A DNA stretch of 64,000 nt from Panopea generosa (Eukaryota > Mollusca > Bivalvia > Adapedonta > Hiatellidae), in contig CM055900.1 in assembly GCA_029582155.1 (NCBI GenBank), positions 248,001-312,000 on the forward strand, written 5' to 3'. Below, piece after piece: positions 10,846 to 23,889 of this stretch. The notes below the pieces were generated by a model. It was not told where the DNA came from, searched no databases, and was given only the letters and a program-made list of their open reading frames with translations. The first letter of the stretch is position 1, and each line of letters opens with the position of its first letter. Both the position numbers and the translations under genes were made by a program.

Positions 10846-11880
10846 CAATGCTCAACAGTCCGTCTACCCCTTCCTACATATCTAACATGATCCCCGTGAC
10901 AGTAAGTAATGCTGCAACCTACGGCCTACGCAATTGTGATCACATTAGGAACGTTTCCTTCAATACCAAACACTTCTCTGCATCTTTCCTCCCTCCACTA
11001 TATCAGAATGGAACAAACTACCTCCTGCCTCCCGGTCTTCTGCTTCCGTTCTATTTCAAGCACGCTCTGAATATTAACAAGAAGACTGTTTCAAAATTTT
11101 ATTACGATGGTTGAAAGAGCATCTGTTTTCCAAAAATATTGTAGAAAGCCCTACCTGTGTCTGTGCAGAAATTGAGGTACGAACATTTTTTTTTTCACAT
11201 GCCCTTTATATCAACGCCAAAGAATTCTATTCCATGACGTCCTTCGTCCTATTACTCGCTTAGACCTAAACACACTACTGTTCGGCAACGACACTCTTTC
11301 TGATGATGTCAATCGTAAAATATTTCACCATGTCCAAACATACATTTTGAAGACCAAGTGTTTTATTAATTGAATTTAACTATCATTTATTCCATAAGAG
11401 TGACCCACAACATCTCAATAGGCATCGTGTGATCACACCTCTCCTTTCCTTCTTCTATCTATATACTTTATCTCCCCCTTTCCACTTTATTTTTTTTTTT
11501 TTTTTTTTTTTAAATAATCTAAGCTATACACGGTATTGGTAAGTATTGATCAATGCTAGTATACACAAGAGTCAGTAGTTAAAGCGTAGCAAACGCCGCA
11601 GCCTATATACATACCTTATAATCTACATCTGTATTCCCAACGATAAAGTTACTTGCACATATTTATTATTTTCATTTTAAGCGCTACTTATAATCAGTTT
11701 GTCTAGTAGTTAATTTGTTTCTTTGCATTTGTAACCCCATTGTATATTCATTGCAAGATATTCAGAAGAGAGACTTTGTATAGGCTAGAAATAGCTTTCT
11801 TCTCAATTGTATTGTTATGTATCGCTGTATATTTGCTTATATGTATATGTAATATGTTGATAACGAATAAATATTGTTTA
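10846..11880 (+). mobile_element. 5'-truncated, frameshifted non-LTR retrotransposon tail
   Basis: The translated remnant starts near MLNSP and contains PSYISNM, YGLRN (10,920-10,934) and a SFLPP...NYLLPPGL stretch. This is the C-terminal end typical of animal LINE reverse transcriptases. A zinc-knuckle-like CVCAEIE (about 11,156) is followed by CPLYQRQR in another frame. The shift falls in the T run at about 11,188-11,197, and the frame then runs to a stop at about 11,370. A 3'UTR with a 21-T run (11,491-11,511) and AATAAA (11,866-11,871) follows. The element abuts the 45-bp array and I see no counterpart in A2, so it probably inserted after the duplication. Confidence 0.85.
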
Positions 11881-12829
11881 AACTAGTACTTCGCAAAAGT
11901 TTGGCTATTGGTATTGGGTGTATTAAGGTTTTTTTTGTTTTATTTGGTTGGGGTATGGGTATTGGGAGAAGTTATATTTTGACATTAAAATCTACAATAT
12001 TAGTACCCACACAAATTTCCTATTTTTGTATTGACTATAATTATAAAGTATTGGTAAAGTTTGACAAAGTGACTTTCAACGTCAAAACCAAATCCACAAA
12101 ACGATTATTTAAGGTGAAACTTTTATTCTTCCCGTCATAGGTGAGTCAGCGGTCGGGGAGGACCACCCCCGTTATACTGTAGAAATAGCGATAAAGTATA
12201 AATATTGAAAACTTGCAGTAAATGTGTCAAGTATATGTGATGTAAAAATGTTCTTCAATTTTAAACAATATATTTTATTTAATAAACCATTAAATTCTGT
12301 GATTAAGAGATTCATCTTCAAGAGCTTATTATAATCAATTATAGTTTAGTATATTATCTTTATATATTAATTCACTGAGTATTTGTTTGATAATGGAACC
12401 GACATAAATTGTTATTTTGCCGTTTAATTCAGGTTTGAACGAATTTGGTAAATACCGAGTTGTTTCTATAATTAACAGTGTCAGTAAAGAAGCTTAAATA
12501 TTTAAAGCAGTCCTACTTGCTATTACAAATAATAGGTTCAATTAGAGAGAAGTTCAATGCTAGAATGCACTGCCGATATACCTGAACGCGATAAGATAAA
12601 ACATGACTCGGTCAGAATTAAACAAATGATTGCTTAAATAAAACCCTCTTCAAAAGCGGATAAGTAGGTAAAATAATTATTTTATTGACCTCACAACAGA
12701 TCCTAGCAAGCTTACATAATGTATAATGTTGACTAGAATGTGAAACCAACTTCAATTTATGTGAGGTTTGGTTAGTTTTTATTTGCTTTCTCGTGTGTCT
12801 AATTAATATCATTTAAAATATTTAATTTA

Positions 12830-14300
12830 CCCATCCACTATTACCCCCAAATAGTTTCTTTCCAGTGAAGTACAAACATAGCTTGAGCTAAAATTCAGAT
12901 TATGGTCTGAATAACCAGTCATGGCTGTGTGAAAAGAAGGACAGGTCTGTATAACACTATACTTTAATCCTCGGACGATATTGCTTAACAGGATTCCTAT
13001 GAAGCCATTGCTGCATTAGTAGACAAAGTTTAGTCCGTATCCACGTTCTACATGTGTATGATTAAACTCCTTCCATGTGTTTCCTGGAAAGTATATGTGA
13101 TAGATTAAGATTTTCGTCATTGCATTGTCATGGTCAGAATATTTCACATCAAATTACAGCCGATGTAAAGGTCAGCTTTACATTTTGAGATTACCAAATC
13201 TAAGTTTTCTCAAGTCTATAAAATGTGTACCCCGATAATTAAAATAACAAAACAAACAAAAGTAAACTGATACACAACTTTAAAAAAAAATCAAACACAA
13301 AGACTATATGATAACCATTAATTAACCGATATATATATTGTAGTTTTCTATCATCTTTCTTTATAAAAGTTATTAAAACAATTCTTAGGAGAGTCATTAA
13401 TTAGAACTTAAGATAATATTTAATACACTAAAATAAATAACATAGAATTATCATGAACGGCCTGCATGAGTATTCAACTAAAAAGATCAGCACCATGTGT
13501 CTTTAAATTTCACAACTAATGCTGTTAAACATGGCGATGACCCAATCGGAGCACACGGTGTAAGATTTAAAGATACGATAATGGCGGCCAAAACGCATTC
13601 ATATGAAGTTGAGACCAATATCGTGTTTGAGATCGGTTAAATAAACGCTACTGTTATCATGGGTCGATGTGTTAAATGTTTACATTTACCTTCTTGTAAG
13701 TAATATGTCGATTGTTTAGAATTTAAAGTCGTTAAACCTTCCAAGAGGTTCCGTTGGAAATTTCCAGCAGATAAAATCGGTTTCCACGGTTGCACGTCTC
13801 GAGAGACGCACGTCGTACTACAATGACTACTTGTTTATCTTTCCTGTATCATCTCTGCTTCAGCCAATAACTCATTCGAAGACTTCAAGTATAAGCAGAT
13901 GTCAAAATACTTTAACCGAAAGCCAAATGTTATGAGTGACGTTTGCCCCTTTTGTTCACTCTGACCAATACATCATAGTAGCTTACATTAAATTCAGACG
14001 ATCGATTACATATGCACACCTCCCAGACAGTTTTATTAAAGACAATTGCGCGGTTTTATCGAAGAATAAAGGTTCAAAACGTGTATAATACCTATATTGA
14101 AGCATGTTTCTATTGCCTACAATCAAGCACGAGCTAATACTTGTCTAATTGATCAGACACATTTATAGATGTTTTAAGAATTGTAGTTGCCAAGTTTATA
14201 GTTAGGTTATCACGCTGTAATTCTCCAAAGACCAGGAGAACATCCATATTGGATAAAAAGGGCACTACCAATTCAGTATACTGTCACAAGTATATCCCTA
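12830..14300. repeat. Best-conserved A block, A1 copy
   Basis: It aligns with 27,126-28,560. The strongest part, about 14,010-14,290 against 28,271-28,550, is nearly identical over 280 bp while neighbouring sequence shows many changes and indels. The block contains gcacgtctcgagagacgc at about 13,793-13,810, a 6-bp stem (CGTCTC/GAGACG) kept in A2 with a changed loop (GG for GA). An antisense frame open in A2 (27,126-27,446) has an in-frame stop here, so protein coding is not supported. Confidence 0.8.
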
Positions 14301-16160
14301 TAAGATATGGTTATATTATATCTTTCTGTTTATACTCACTTAGCATCAGAACTGCGGTAATAATAGAATAAAAATAAATAACGATTTATGTATTTGAACT
14401 TTAAAAGTGTTTTTCTCCCATGTGTATACATGCACATGATAGAATAAAAAAGACAACCGCTATATGTCGTGAGCAGAGTATAATGCTAAATATAAACATT
14501 TTATGTAGAGATTAACGTCATTTCCAACATACTACATGTTATATATGGCATACCATTATATTGGTGGATGCATATACGAGACACAGAGTAGAACAAATAG
14601 ATAACAAATTATTTTACATAAAAAAATTTTTCCTCCAAGCTATTTTCGACCGCAACCCTGCAGTGATGAGCCTTTACTTTAAATGATATTGAAACGGAAA
14701 CGAAGACATTTTAGCCATAGAGGATTTTATATGAATTGGTTATAAACAAATAAAAATATGTTGAGATTTAATTATATGGTATATAATATATTAAAGTACC
14801 TCTTACTCTATAAAACAACACCATTCGTTATTTAAATGACATATTTTTGTTCCAGACAATTGAGCATAGAGCATATCAAAATTACATTATTTATCGATTA
14901 TCTTATTGATTGAGTTTAACATCATATTATATGTAATTACAAGCCAAGGTCGAAACAATTACGACAATAAATTTTACACCATTGAGTAATTATAACAGAT
15001 ATGCAATATAAAGTACTTCATTCAAATAAACAATTATTGTTTTTCAATACCAATTTCCAAATAGTCCCTAAAAATGAGTTATACCACAGATGCCTGTTAT
15101 ATAGACTAATTTATATGATAATTTTCAATTAGTCATAATTATGTTAAAGACGATTGCTATAGTTTTTGTCACATTTTTCCAATGGATAGACTTTTATAAA
15201 ACTTCCTAGTAATTAAGTTTATTTTATGTTCATGCAATATCTGAAATAAAACAGACATGTTGTCGTACATATAGTTTGGTATTACCCCGTCCTGGACAGT
15301 TGGCAAAAGAATGAAGATTTAACAAGTAATGGGGAAAAGATATTCAAAGTTGTTTACATCAAGTATTTAATTAAAACTTTACATGTATGCATGAATATGA
15401 TATTAATTTTCATGGAAATGGTAATTATAAGTTTGAATGTAACTATTTAGGGTTTTTTAAAACAAAGTCATTTCGACAGAGTGCCAATTGTTTTTCTATT
15501 TTGTAATAAAAATATAACGTTTTTTATATATATTTGATATTGTGTATGGACAAATTTTGCTTAAAAGCACATAAAATACTTTCTGATACCTATACTAATG
15601 ACAGTCAAAATAAAATATACACTTTACCGCGTTATTTGAGAAAACATAGCTCTTAAAGTATGCCATCGTTAAATAAACTGCAGTTGCAAATATTAATGCG
15701 TTTATACATATTTATATAACAATTTAGATTTTTATTACATTTAATATTCAGGTTAAATTGCTATCAACAATTATTTTATACCAGTATGCATATTTCATTT
15801 ATTGAACACAATATAAGAGACCAATTTTAGGAATATCCATAAATGATTGTGCCATCCGAAATGGGATCAGTTGTAGTATAGCGGTAAGTAGTGACTCTGG
15901 CCTGTCTCGACAAAATTGCTTCCTTTTGTGCGCGGAGTTGGTGGGCATGAAAAACTAAAACAATATTCCTTAACTTAAAAGTTGTCCAACACACTATAAA
16001 AACAAAATTTAAACACTCGTTCTTAAAATGTTTATACACTTGGGGAAAAATGTCGCATATCTTTAATTTCACATCAAAACAAACTGCATTAAATCATTTC
16101 ACTTACTGAGTGATGCCGTATACATATTTCTTTATTGATCTATCATCTTAACATGGGATG
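14300..16160. other. AT-rich A1 interior, no gene
   Basis: This is very AT-rich DNA with only weak, gapped similarity to 28,560-29,740 in A2. It has no supported gene, array or inverted repeat. The 81-codon antisense frame at 15,827-16,072 shows no recognisable family. Confidence 0.5.
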
Positions 16161-16419
16161 GAAACAATATGGACATTTCTCTTATTCCGCTGGGTGTGTC
16201 CATCGCCCACTCCACCGGTGGGGGGAAACGTTGATAGGTGCATTAATTTCATATTTAAAAAACAACGGAACACGCGTGGTAACACAATTTTAAAAAGGGC
16301 CGTTATTTGAGTTTATGTTTTTCTGAACATGTTTTATTGAATCATGAACTGGCACTCCCATACCTAAATATTACCGCATTAGAAGTAGAAATATAAATAT
16401 TATTCAATAACATGAATTA

Positions 16420-16660
16420 CAAAGCTTATTTCACATCTCCTGACGTCAAAATATACTTTTAGAATAAATTTAACCGCCTTGAGATAGATGTGCCATCAAG
16501 TCATTCTATCACCCAAAGATGAATTATAAACATTAAAAGTATTAGTAACAGTAAAATGGTAAAAACTGTTATAAAGCTCATTTTAGCTCTTTTTACGTCA
16601 AAATGTATTTTAAGAATACATTTAACCGTCTTGAGATCGTTTAACATCCAATTGTGACTT
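16420..16660. repeat. Local tandem duplication of about 150 bp within A1
   Basis: The segment acaaagcttatttca...taaccgccttgagat (about 16,420-16,490) recurs at about 16,573-16,645 with substitutions. A2 has only a single copy (30,022-30,090), so the duplication is private to A1 or one copy was lost in A2. Confidence 0.8.
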
Positions 16661-17864
16661 ATCTAGAGTGATCAATTCTCACTATTGTGTGAACTTATCG
16701 TGGCTTGTAAATAACTTACAGTAACGAGTTTTTATTTCCAATGAAATTCAGAACAAAATGACGTCACTGGATTGCGTACGTGTTATTAAATGCGTCTCTG
16801 TGGGACACTACAATCAAATGGGTAATTTTATCTGTATATCACACTAGTGTTCATCCAGGTCATCAACAGATGAGAAATTGTGTTGAAATGTAAATATAGT
16901 CATTCTAGAATGATATACAGCAAAGTATATTGTCAGTTTTAATTGGCAGCGAATATTTATGATGACTTAGTAGTGTTAATGGATCTTCAAAGATATAATG
17001 GTACAAACAATTAGGTTATAGAACGTGGAATCTTATGGTGTCCTTTAACAATTTACAAGATAGAGGGCGTACTGGGAATTAAGACCTTTGACGTTGATAG
17101 TTCATAAGGTATAATTTACAATTTTAAGATATAAAAAAAACATACGTGCTGTGCGAAATGATCAGGATATGTAAGAAACGATCACACAAATCATTTCAAT
17201 CACTATTCATAATAAATTGACCATCAATTACTCATTTGTACTACAAAGAAAGAAGAATACGACTATTTGATTTAATTCTCGCTGTTTTACAACAAATACA
17301 CAGGCATACATTCATTGTATTAATATAAACTATGATTTATTATAAAGTGCCACTAATAAGTCAGGGTTATGAGATATTATGTCAATTAAAGCAAACAAAC
17401 GCACAGTTCACACATATATGAGCAGTCATATAACTTGAGTTCAAATAAAGACGGAGTTTCGATGGGCACTCCACCAAAATGTAAGTCCATCAGTGGTGAT
17501 TGTATTACTGATGTTTCAAATCGTGACCCTTTTTGTCCTTTCTTCTGTATTTAGGTTTATACCAATTATTTAGTTATGCTACGACCCCTGTTCACCGTCT
17601 GATTCAAATACTTTGAAACGTTAAACAAGTTTTGATTGAAAGAATATATTGGAGAATGACAATTGCACCTCTGACACACAAATATCAATGTATAAAGATT
17701 CCGACGAGTGATTACTACTGTTACGTTCTATACATCTTGTCTAAGCTTTATGTTAAAGATAAATGGTTAAACAGTTTGATAAATAAATATTGCACTTCAT
17801 ATCATTTTCGTAATAACCTTGTAGCAAATTTCTTTTTTAACCTGACCAAGGGTTAGTGTTAGCT

Positions 17865-19572
17865 TTGGGCAGCGTAGTGGATTCAGTGTTGGACAGCATA
17901 GTGGATTCAGTGTTGGGCAGTGTAGGGGATACAGTGTTGGACAGTGTAGTGGATGCAGAATTGGGCAGTGTAGTGGATACAGTGTTGGGAAGCGTAGTGG
18001 ATACAGTGTTGGGCAGCGTAGGGGATACAGTGTTGGACAGCATAGTGGATTCAGTGTTGGGCAGTGTAGGGGATACAGTGTTGGGCAGCGTAGTGGATTC
18101 AGTGTTGGACAGCATAGTGGATACAGTGTTGGGCAGTGTAGGGGATACAGTGTTGGGAAGCGTAGTGGATGCAGTGTTGGGAAGCGTAGTGGATGCAGTG
18201 TTGGGCAGCGTAGGGGATACAGTGTTGGACAGCATAGTGGATTCAGTGTTGGGCAGTGTAGGGGATACAGTGTTGGGCAGCGTAGTGGATTCAGTGTTGG
18301 ACAGCATAGTGGATACAGTGTTGGGCAGTGTAGGGGATACAGTGTTGGGCAGTGTAGTGGATACAGTGTTGGGAAGCGTAGTGGATGCAGTGTTGAGCAG
18401 CGTAGTGGATTCAGTGTTGACAGCATAGTGGATTCAGTGTTGGGCAGTGTAGGGGATGCAATGTTGGGCAGCGTAGTTGATACACTGTTAGGCAGTGTAT
18501 TGAATAGAGTGTTTAACAGTGTAGTGGATACGGTGTTGGGCAGTATAGTGGATAGATTGTTGGGCCGTGTAGTGTATATGGTGTTGGGCAGTGTATTGGA
18601 TAGAGTGTTTGACAGTGTATTGGATACAGTGTTGGGCAGTGTAGCGGATACAGTGTTGGACAGTGTAGTGTATACGGTGATGGGCAGTCTAACGGATACC
18701 GTGTTGGGCAGTGAATTGGATACGGTGTTGGGCAGTGTAGTGGATAGTGTGTTGAACAGTGTAGTGTATAGAGTGTTTGGCAGTGTAGTGGATACGGTGT
18801 TTGGCAGTGAAGTGGATAGTGTGTTAGACAGTGTTATGGATACAGTGTTGGGCAGTGTAGTGGATACGGTATTTGGCAATATAATGGATACAATGTTGGG
18901 CAATGTAGAGGTTACGTTGTTGGGCAGTGTTGTGGATATGGTGTTAAGCAGTGTTGTCGATACGGTGTTGGGGCAGTGTACTGGATACAGAGTTGGGGCA
19001 GTGAAGTGGATACAGTGTTGGGCAATTGTGTGGATACGGTGTTGGACATTGTTTTGGACAGAATGTTGTGCAGTGAAGTGGAAACGGTGTTGGACAGTGT
19101 AGTGAATACGGTGTTTGACAGTGTAGTGGAAACGGTGTTTTGAGTGTTGTGGATACGGTGTTGGACAGTGTAGTGGATACAGTGTTTGGCAGTGTAGTGG
19201 ATACTGTGTTGGACAGTGTAGTGGATACGGCGTTGGGCAGTGTAGTGGATACGGCGTTGGGCAGTGTAGTGGATACGGCGTTGGGCAGTGTAGTGGATAC
19301 GGCGTTTGGCAGTGTAGTGGATGCAGTGTTGGGCAGTGTAGTGGATACTGTGTTGGACAGTGTAGTGGATACGGTGTTGGGTAGTGTAGTGGATACGGCG
19401 TTGGGCAGTGTAGTTGATGTAGTGTTGGGCAGTGTAGTGAACATTGTGTTGGACAGTGTTGTGGATACAGTGTTGGATAGTGTAGTGGATACGGCGTTGG
19501 GCAGTGTAGTTGATACAATATTGGGCAGTGAAGTGAATAGTGATGGGCAGTGTATTGGACACAGTGTTGGGG
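17865..19572. repeat. 24-bp satellite array, about 71 copies
   Basis: The unit is built on TTGGGCAGTGTAGTGGATAC plus AGTG. A higher-order repeat of 192 bp (eight units) is present: 18,014-18,205 is repeated at 18,206-18,397, the first six units are identical and the last two differ. Units to the right of about 18,480 are more varied (gttt, aatggat and similar variants). Because the period is eight codons, all frames stay open for long stretches on both strands, including a 599-codon antisense frame of eight-residue repeats. I regard these as non-coding. Confidence 0.97.
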
Positions 19573-21512
19573 ACCATACATTCTATATAAAGTCATACTA
19601 GTGTTTTAAAACGAATATTCGCTAATATAATGACAATGTTTATTTCTCTGTTTATACGATTTTGGTGTCATAATCATTTGGAAATTAACCAGATAATTCA
19701 TCCAAAAGTAGTCCCCCAACCTAAATATGACCGTTCATTGATATTCGTTCTTAGAGCATTATATAATAAGATTTTAAGTTGGTAATTTACGACAAAAAGG
19801 TAAATGTTATTTAATCGATATAGCCGTTATATCTGAGAACAGATAATTCGTTTGTTACGTTGCGATGGAAATATTTTATATATAGTAATAAACGCACTTA
19901 AGGATTAATAGAACAATGATGATATTTCATTAGACTTTGTTAATGTATTTGAAATCTGCAACTTGATCGTGTAACAATGCTATCTACGCTGATACTTTTG
20001 TTCCATATCAACATAAACTAACTCGGAAAGCGCAGTGTTTTCGATAATGAATTTATATCTAAATTATTACAACATTCTTAATTAAAACTTTAATGATCAT
20101 TATATAAACGCAATATATGCTTCAAAACATAGTTCAGACGATACTCCCTTATCTTATAGCATAAAACCTAGAATCTGCCGAACTCGACCCTTAGCTTCGA
20201 CTCCAATCCTAACTGCCTATCAAAACCCCAACTCAACCAGCCTGTATCTAAGACCACACTATTAGATTTTTCAGTCCATTTGCACAGTAGAGTGACAGGT
20301 AATATAATTAAACATTTATATTTTTAAACCTGGGTTCGCAATATTCTTGACAGACCATCACTCATCATATATGACCATTTAACCTCTTATTAGAATGCGG
20401 ATAATTAGCTAAGTATATACATGTAAATGATATTATATTTTCCAATTCACTAACGTAATGTTTACCCAATAATACTCGATTAAACTAATATTAAAAAGAT
20501 AAATATTGAGTGACTCTAAAATACTTGATGCTTGCTCTGCCAATTTAAAACTGTTTTTCATCAGAGCATCAAGTACATTTGTCTATATATGAATCGATTG
20601 TACTATGAATGTAAATATACAATTTGCAAAAGCAAATTGAATGTTAAAGTTAATCATATGTATTTATCATATTGGCACTGTTTGGTATCTTTCCAATATA
20701 ACCAGTCTACACATTTTAAAGCTATAAGAACACATGTACATGCATGAAAATGCACTAACAACGTTAGGTGTTATGTTTATGCAATGAGTTATAATGCAGT
20801 TAAAAGACATTTAATAAACTGCAAAAAATATTTACACTTTTAAACGTAATGCGCATTTTGTGTCGTTTTCGTATGCCTCTTTTCAAAAACATAAACAAAA
20901 TTATTGGACAGAATACATGCCTTTGGTGTATTGAAACTTCTTACCTGCATCATATAGATATATAAAAGTGTTGCGTAAGAGATCATTATAATTGCCCTTC
21001 GGAAAAGATCATTATGTTTTCAAATCAGACCTAGTTTTTAACGTTTGTTTTTGAAATGTAGATAAAAAGAATTATTACTGTTAAAATACATGTATCCATG
21101 TAATTTCGAAATTTCAGTGGAACTTAAGTGTGCAATTACATTATATCTTCTAGCGTGATTAAAATGTCCGATACGTGTAAGGAACCAATTATGTTGAAGT
21201 AAAAATCCATTTCCAAAAGTTTACAATACTTAAATAATTAGTTTTACCACTCACTATCTGTGTATATTAGTTGAGTTGTATATGAGTTGATTTTTGTAAA
21301 ATAGTTGAAATGCACAAAAATCACCCACACGATATTTATTTATCATTCAGCAAGGTAGGATATTTAATCTATAATATACTAGAATGTTTGAAACATATGG
21401 TAATGGTTAGGATCGTAGTAGTTTACTCGAGTTTTATTGAATCTGTTCCTGGGAAAATGAAGCATGCCACACATTCACGACCGAGCACCAGCTTAAACGT
21501 TATTTACTTAAT
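19573..21512. other. A2 anchor region, no gene
   Basis: This matches A1 at about 9,060-10,290. For example the block around cataatcatttg (19,668) pairs with 9,113, and the block around ttgtatatgag (21,270) pairs with 10,168. Both copies lack open frames of note and share the same non-coding character. Confidence 0.7.
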
Positions 21513-21720
21513 GAACGTAGTGTTTCTAAGTTATCAGATATAATAACAACACTAAACGAACTCCATGTTATCAGATGTAATAATAACACTCTTCTGAATG
21601 AACGCCATGTTTTGGTTATCATATGTTATAACAACACTCGTCTGAACGAACGATATCTGTCTGGTTATCAAAAGAAATGACAACATTTAAAGAACGTCAG
21701 ATGTAAGAGCAACACTAAAT
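21513..21720. repeat. Decayed relics of the 45-bp unit
   Basis: Three to five degenerate units with gtttctaagttatcagat, aacaacact and gaacgccatgttt occupy the position that corresponds to the 45-bp array of A1. Spacing is irregular, as in an array that never expanded or has eroded. Confidence 0.75.
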
Positions 21721-21890
21721 CAGAACATGAAGCGATTGTCATTCGTCCGGGACGATATACTTTAAATTATTTTCAAAGTTTAACGCTCTGTTTGTAATTT
21801 TTGGTAGTATATAGAACACAAATATCTGATAAAATTATATGATAGCCGAATAAAGAAAAGGGTAGATTGAATTCATTGGGTATGTGCAAA

Positions 21891-22214
21891 ATGAATAATG
21901 GAACATACAATTCCCCTCAAGCCGTCTCCTAGCACTGGCTTAAGATGAATAATGGAACATACAATAACCCTCAAGCCGCCTCCTAGCACTGGCTTAAGAT
22001 AAATAATGGAACAAACAATACCCCTCAAGCCGCCTCCTAGCACTGGCTTAAGATGAATAATGGAAGATACAATACCCCTCAAGCCGCCTCCTAGCACTGG
22101 CTTAAGATGAATAATGGAACATACAATACCCCTCAAGCCGCCTCCTAGCACTGGCTTAAGATGAATAATGGAGCATACAATAACCCTCAAGCCGCCTCTT
22201 AGCACTGGTTAAAG
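21891..22214. repeat. 54-bp tandem array, exactly 6 copies
   Basis: Each unit contains ATGAATAATGGAACATACAA and GCCGCCTCCTAGCACTGGC. The copies are close to identical (ttcccc, aaccct and acccct variants), indicating recent growth. It is absent from A1. The antisense frame is open only because 54 is a multiple of three. Confidence 0.95.
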
Positions 22215-22439
22215 CAGTATTCTTTTTTCACGCAATTCTTAACAAGTCCCATGACTCCATAGAAACAGAAATAGTAACAATAAATCATGTCAAACACGTT
22301 GAAACATGGACAGTTTTAGTTATTTTATATACAATTATTTTGCTTACTTATTTATTCTAACCATTGCTTATTTGAAAATTATCTAAATAAAGATATGAAA
22401 TGAAATTGCAAATCGAACTATTGCCTTGGTTAGGGTTAA

Positions 22440-22800
22440 TCATTGTGAAATGACGTCACTCATATAAAAGTATTGAAAATCAAGTCGATCTCTATTGAAC
22501 ATTGCCAGAGGAGATATAATAATAATACCATAAAATAGTACCGTTATAAGACATTAAGAAATAATAAATAATGTTGATATGCATAATACCGTTATTCTAG
22601 AATATTCAACAGTTATATTCGTTATCAATTTGAATTGGCAGCGACTATTTATGGTCGCCCTGTAGTGTCAGTTGATCTTCACAAAAAGCAATTGAGCAAA
22701 CAATGAGGTATATTAATCGGAGAGAAGTGTAATTGACATGATAGAGAGCGTACTGGGAATCGCAATATATGACGTAAATGGCTCGTAAGGTATTGTTAAT
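22440..22800. repeat. Extra copy of the A-unit terminal block
   Basis: The sequence around ttggcagcgactatttatgg (22,636) and gagagcgtactgggaat (22,743) matches the end blocks of A1 (16,935-17,080) and A2 (30,390-30,530). This third, more diverged copy lies inside A2. Confidence 0.7.
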
Positions 22801-23149
22801 GCTTTATATAATATAGACAACATATAAACTCTTTGATATGAGTACTCTAGAGATGTTATAAAAGGGTTAAAATGCTTTTTGATATTTTGCTGTTTTATTA
22901 ACATTCCATAATCCAATAATTGTCTACTTTTACCACTACATTTCATCAAATGATACTTTGGCTGCCAAAGACGTCAGTAGTAATAATTCAAAGATTGATA
23001 TTAGAGACAGCTTAACATATACACACATTACACTGTTTTGATCACGTCTAATTCGGTTTTGATATTACCAGTGACTATTATAAGGGATCCTCATCATATC
23101 TCTAAAAATATATTATCTTTTAACCACTCCCATGCCGAAGGTTTGTGAC

Positions 23150-23880
23150 AATAATAATAATAATAATAGTATTATTATTATTATTATAATAATAATTATA
23201 ATGATAATAATGTCTTTATTTAGTGAAGATAAACACATTAAATTGTATATACACAATAAATCTTATTTCAATGAGGCCTTCTGAATAACACATTTAAAAT
23301 CAATACTATCAAGATAATAATGTTTTACATCAACATTATTTAATTTAAAGCAGATACCTGCTAAAATCAATACATTGTTAACAATGACAAAGTTCAATAT
23401 TTTATTTTCATACGAAAGATGTTTTAGTAATCAGACATTCTTTGTACACATATTTAAAAGTAGTAACGTTATTCAGGTTTTTGCTTGCTGAAGGTTTATT
23501 GTTCCAGATTTCCATAGCAGAATAAGAAAATTCACGTTTGAGAAGTTCAGTTTTAGCCTTTGGAGGCATATTATCCTTGTTTGAAATTGAGCGTAGATTA
23601 TAGCGAGTGATAATGGGTATCTTAATAAGGATACATATATATATATATATGAAGGTACTAAATTATTAATTGCTTTAAATACAAAAATGCCAATATAATA
23701 TTTTATCCTGTCAGGAAATGATAACCAGGTTCTTTAAAAGTTCAATAGAAGGTGTTTTATATGGCGCATCCAATAATAGTCTAGCAGCTTTCATCTGTAT
23801 TTTGAGTATTTTATTAGTACTAAAAAGTGTACAAGTACCCACAAATTGTCGAGCAAAATAGTCCAGTTAATACTGAATAT
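23150..23880 (-). mobile_element. Antisense LINE 3' end with an ATT-repeat tail
   Basis: Read on the minus strand, the remnant shows FARQFVGTC, MKAARLLLDAPY, ITRYNLRSIS, PPKAKTELLKREFSYSAMEI and WNNKPSA, the C-terminal region of a CR1/L2-like animal reverse transcriptase. It is broken by stops around 23,690-23,740. The protein ends near 23,405. The 3'UTR then contains AATAAAG and finishes in an (ATT)n/(TAA)n run at about 23,150-23,205, the expected tail of such an element. It is absent from the corresponding part of A1. Confidence 0.85.
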
Positions 23881-23889
23881 TCGCATTGT

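Larger units (their letters stand above)
5190..17440. repeat. Segmental duplication copy A1
   Basis: This roughly 12-kb copy shares blocks in the same order and strand with A2 (17,441-30,890). Examples are 5,210-5,555 with 17,530-17,765, 9,095-9,205 with 19,653-19,753, 10,146-10,254 with 21,248-21,356, 12,110 with 26,345, 12,880-14,300 with 27,185-28,560, 16,170-17,130 with 29,750-30,560, and 17,130-17,430 with 30,580-30,880. Private content includes the 34-bp array, the full 45-bp array and the LINE tail at 10,846. A block at 5,610-5,760 (ttatcacgc...aattctcc) recurs at 14,120-14,290, suggesting A1 is itself two older half-units. Confidence 0.85.

Noticed and set aside
10821-11114. 97-codon frame as a host gene
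   Set aside because: After its repeat-derived start it reads as the C-terminal tail of a LINE reverse transcriptase and continues, frameshifted, to 11,370.
17797-19596. A 599-codon antisense open frame of eight-residue repeats
   Set aside because: It lies wholly in the 24-bp array. Several other frames on both strands are open there too, which a period of eight codons predicts.
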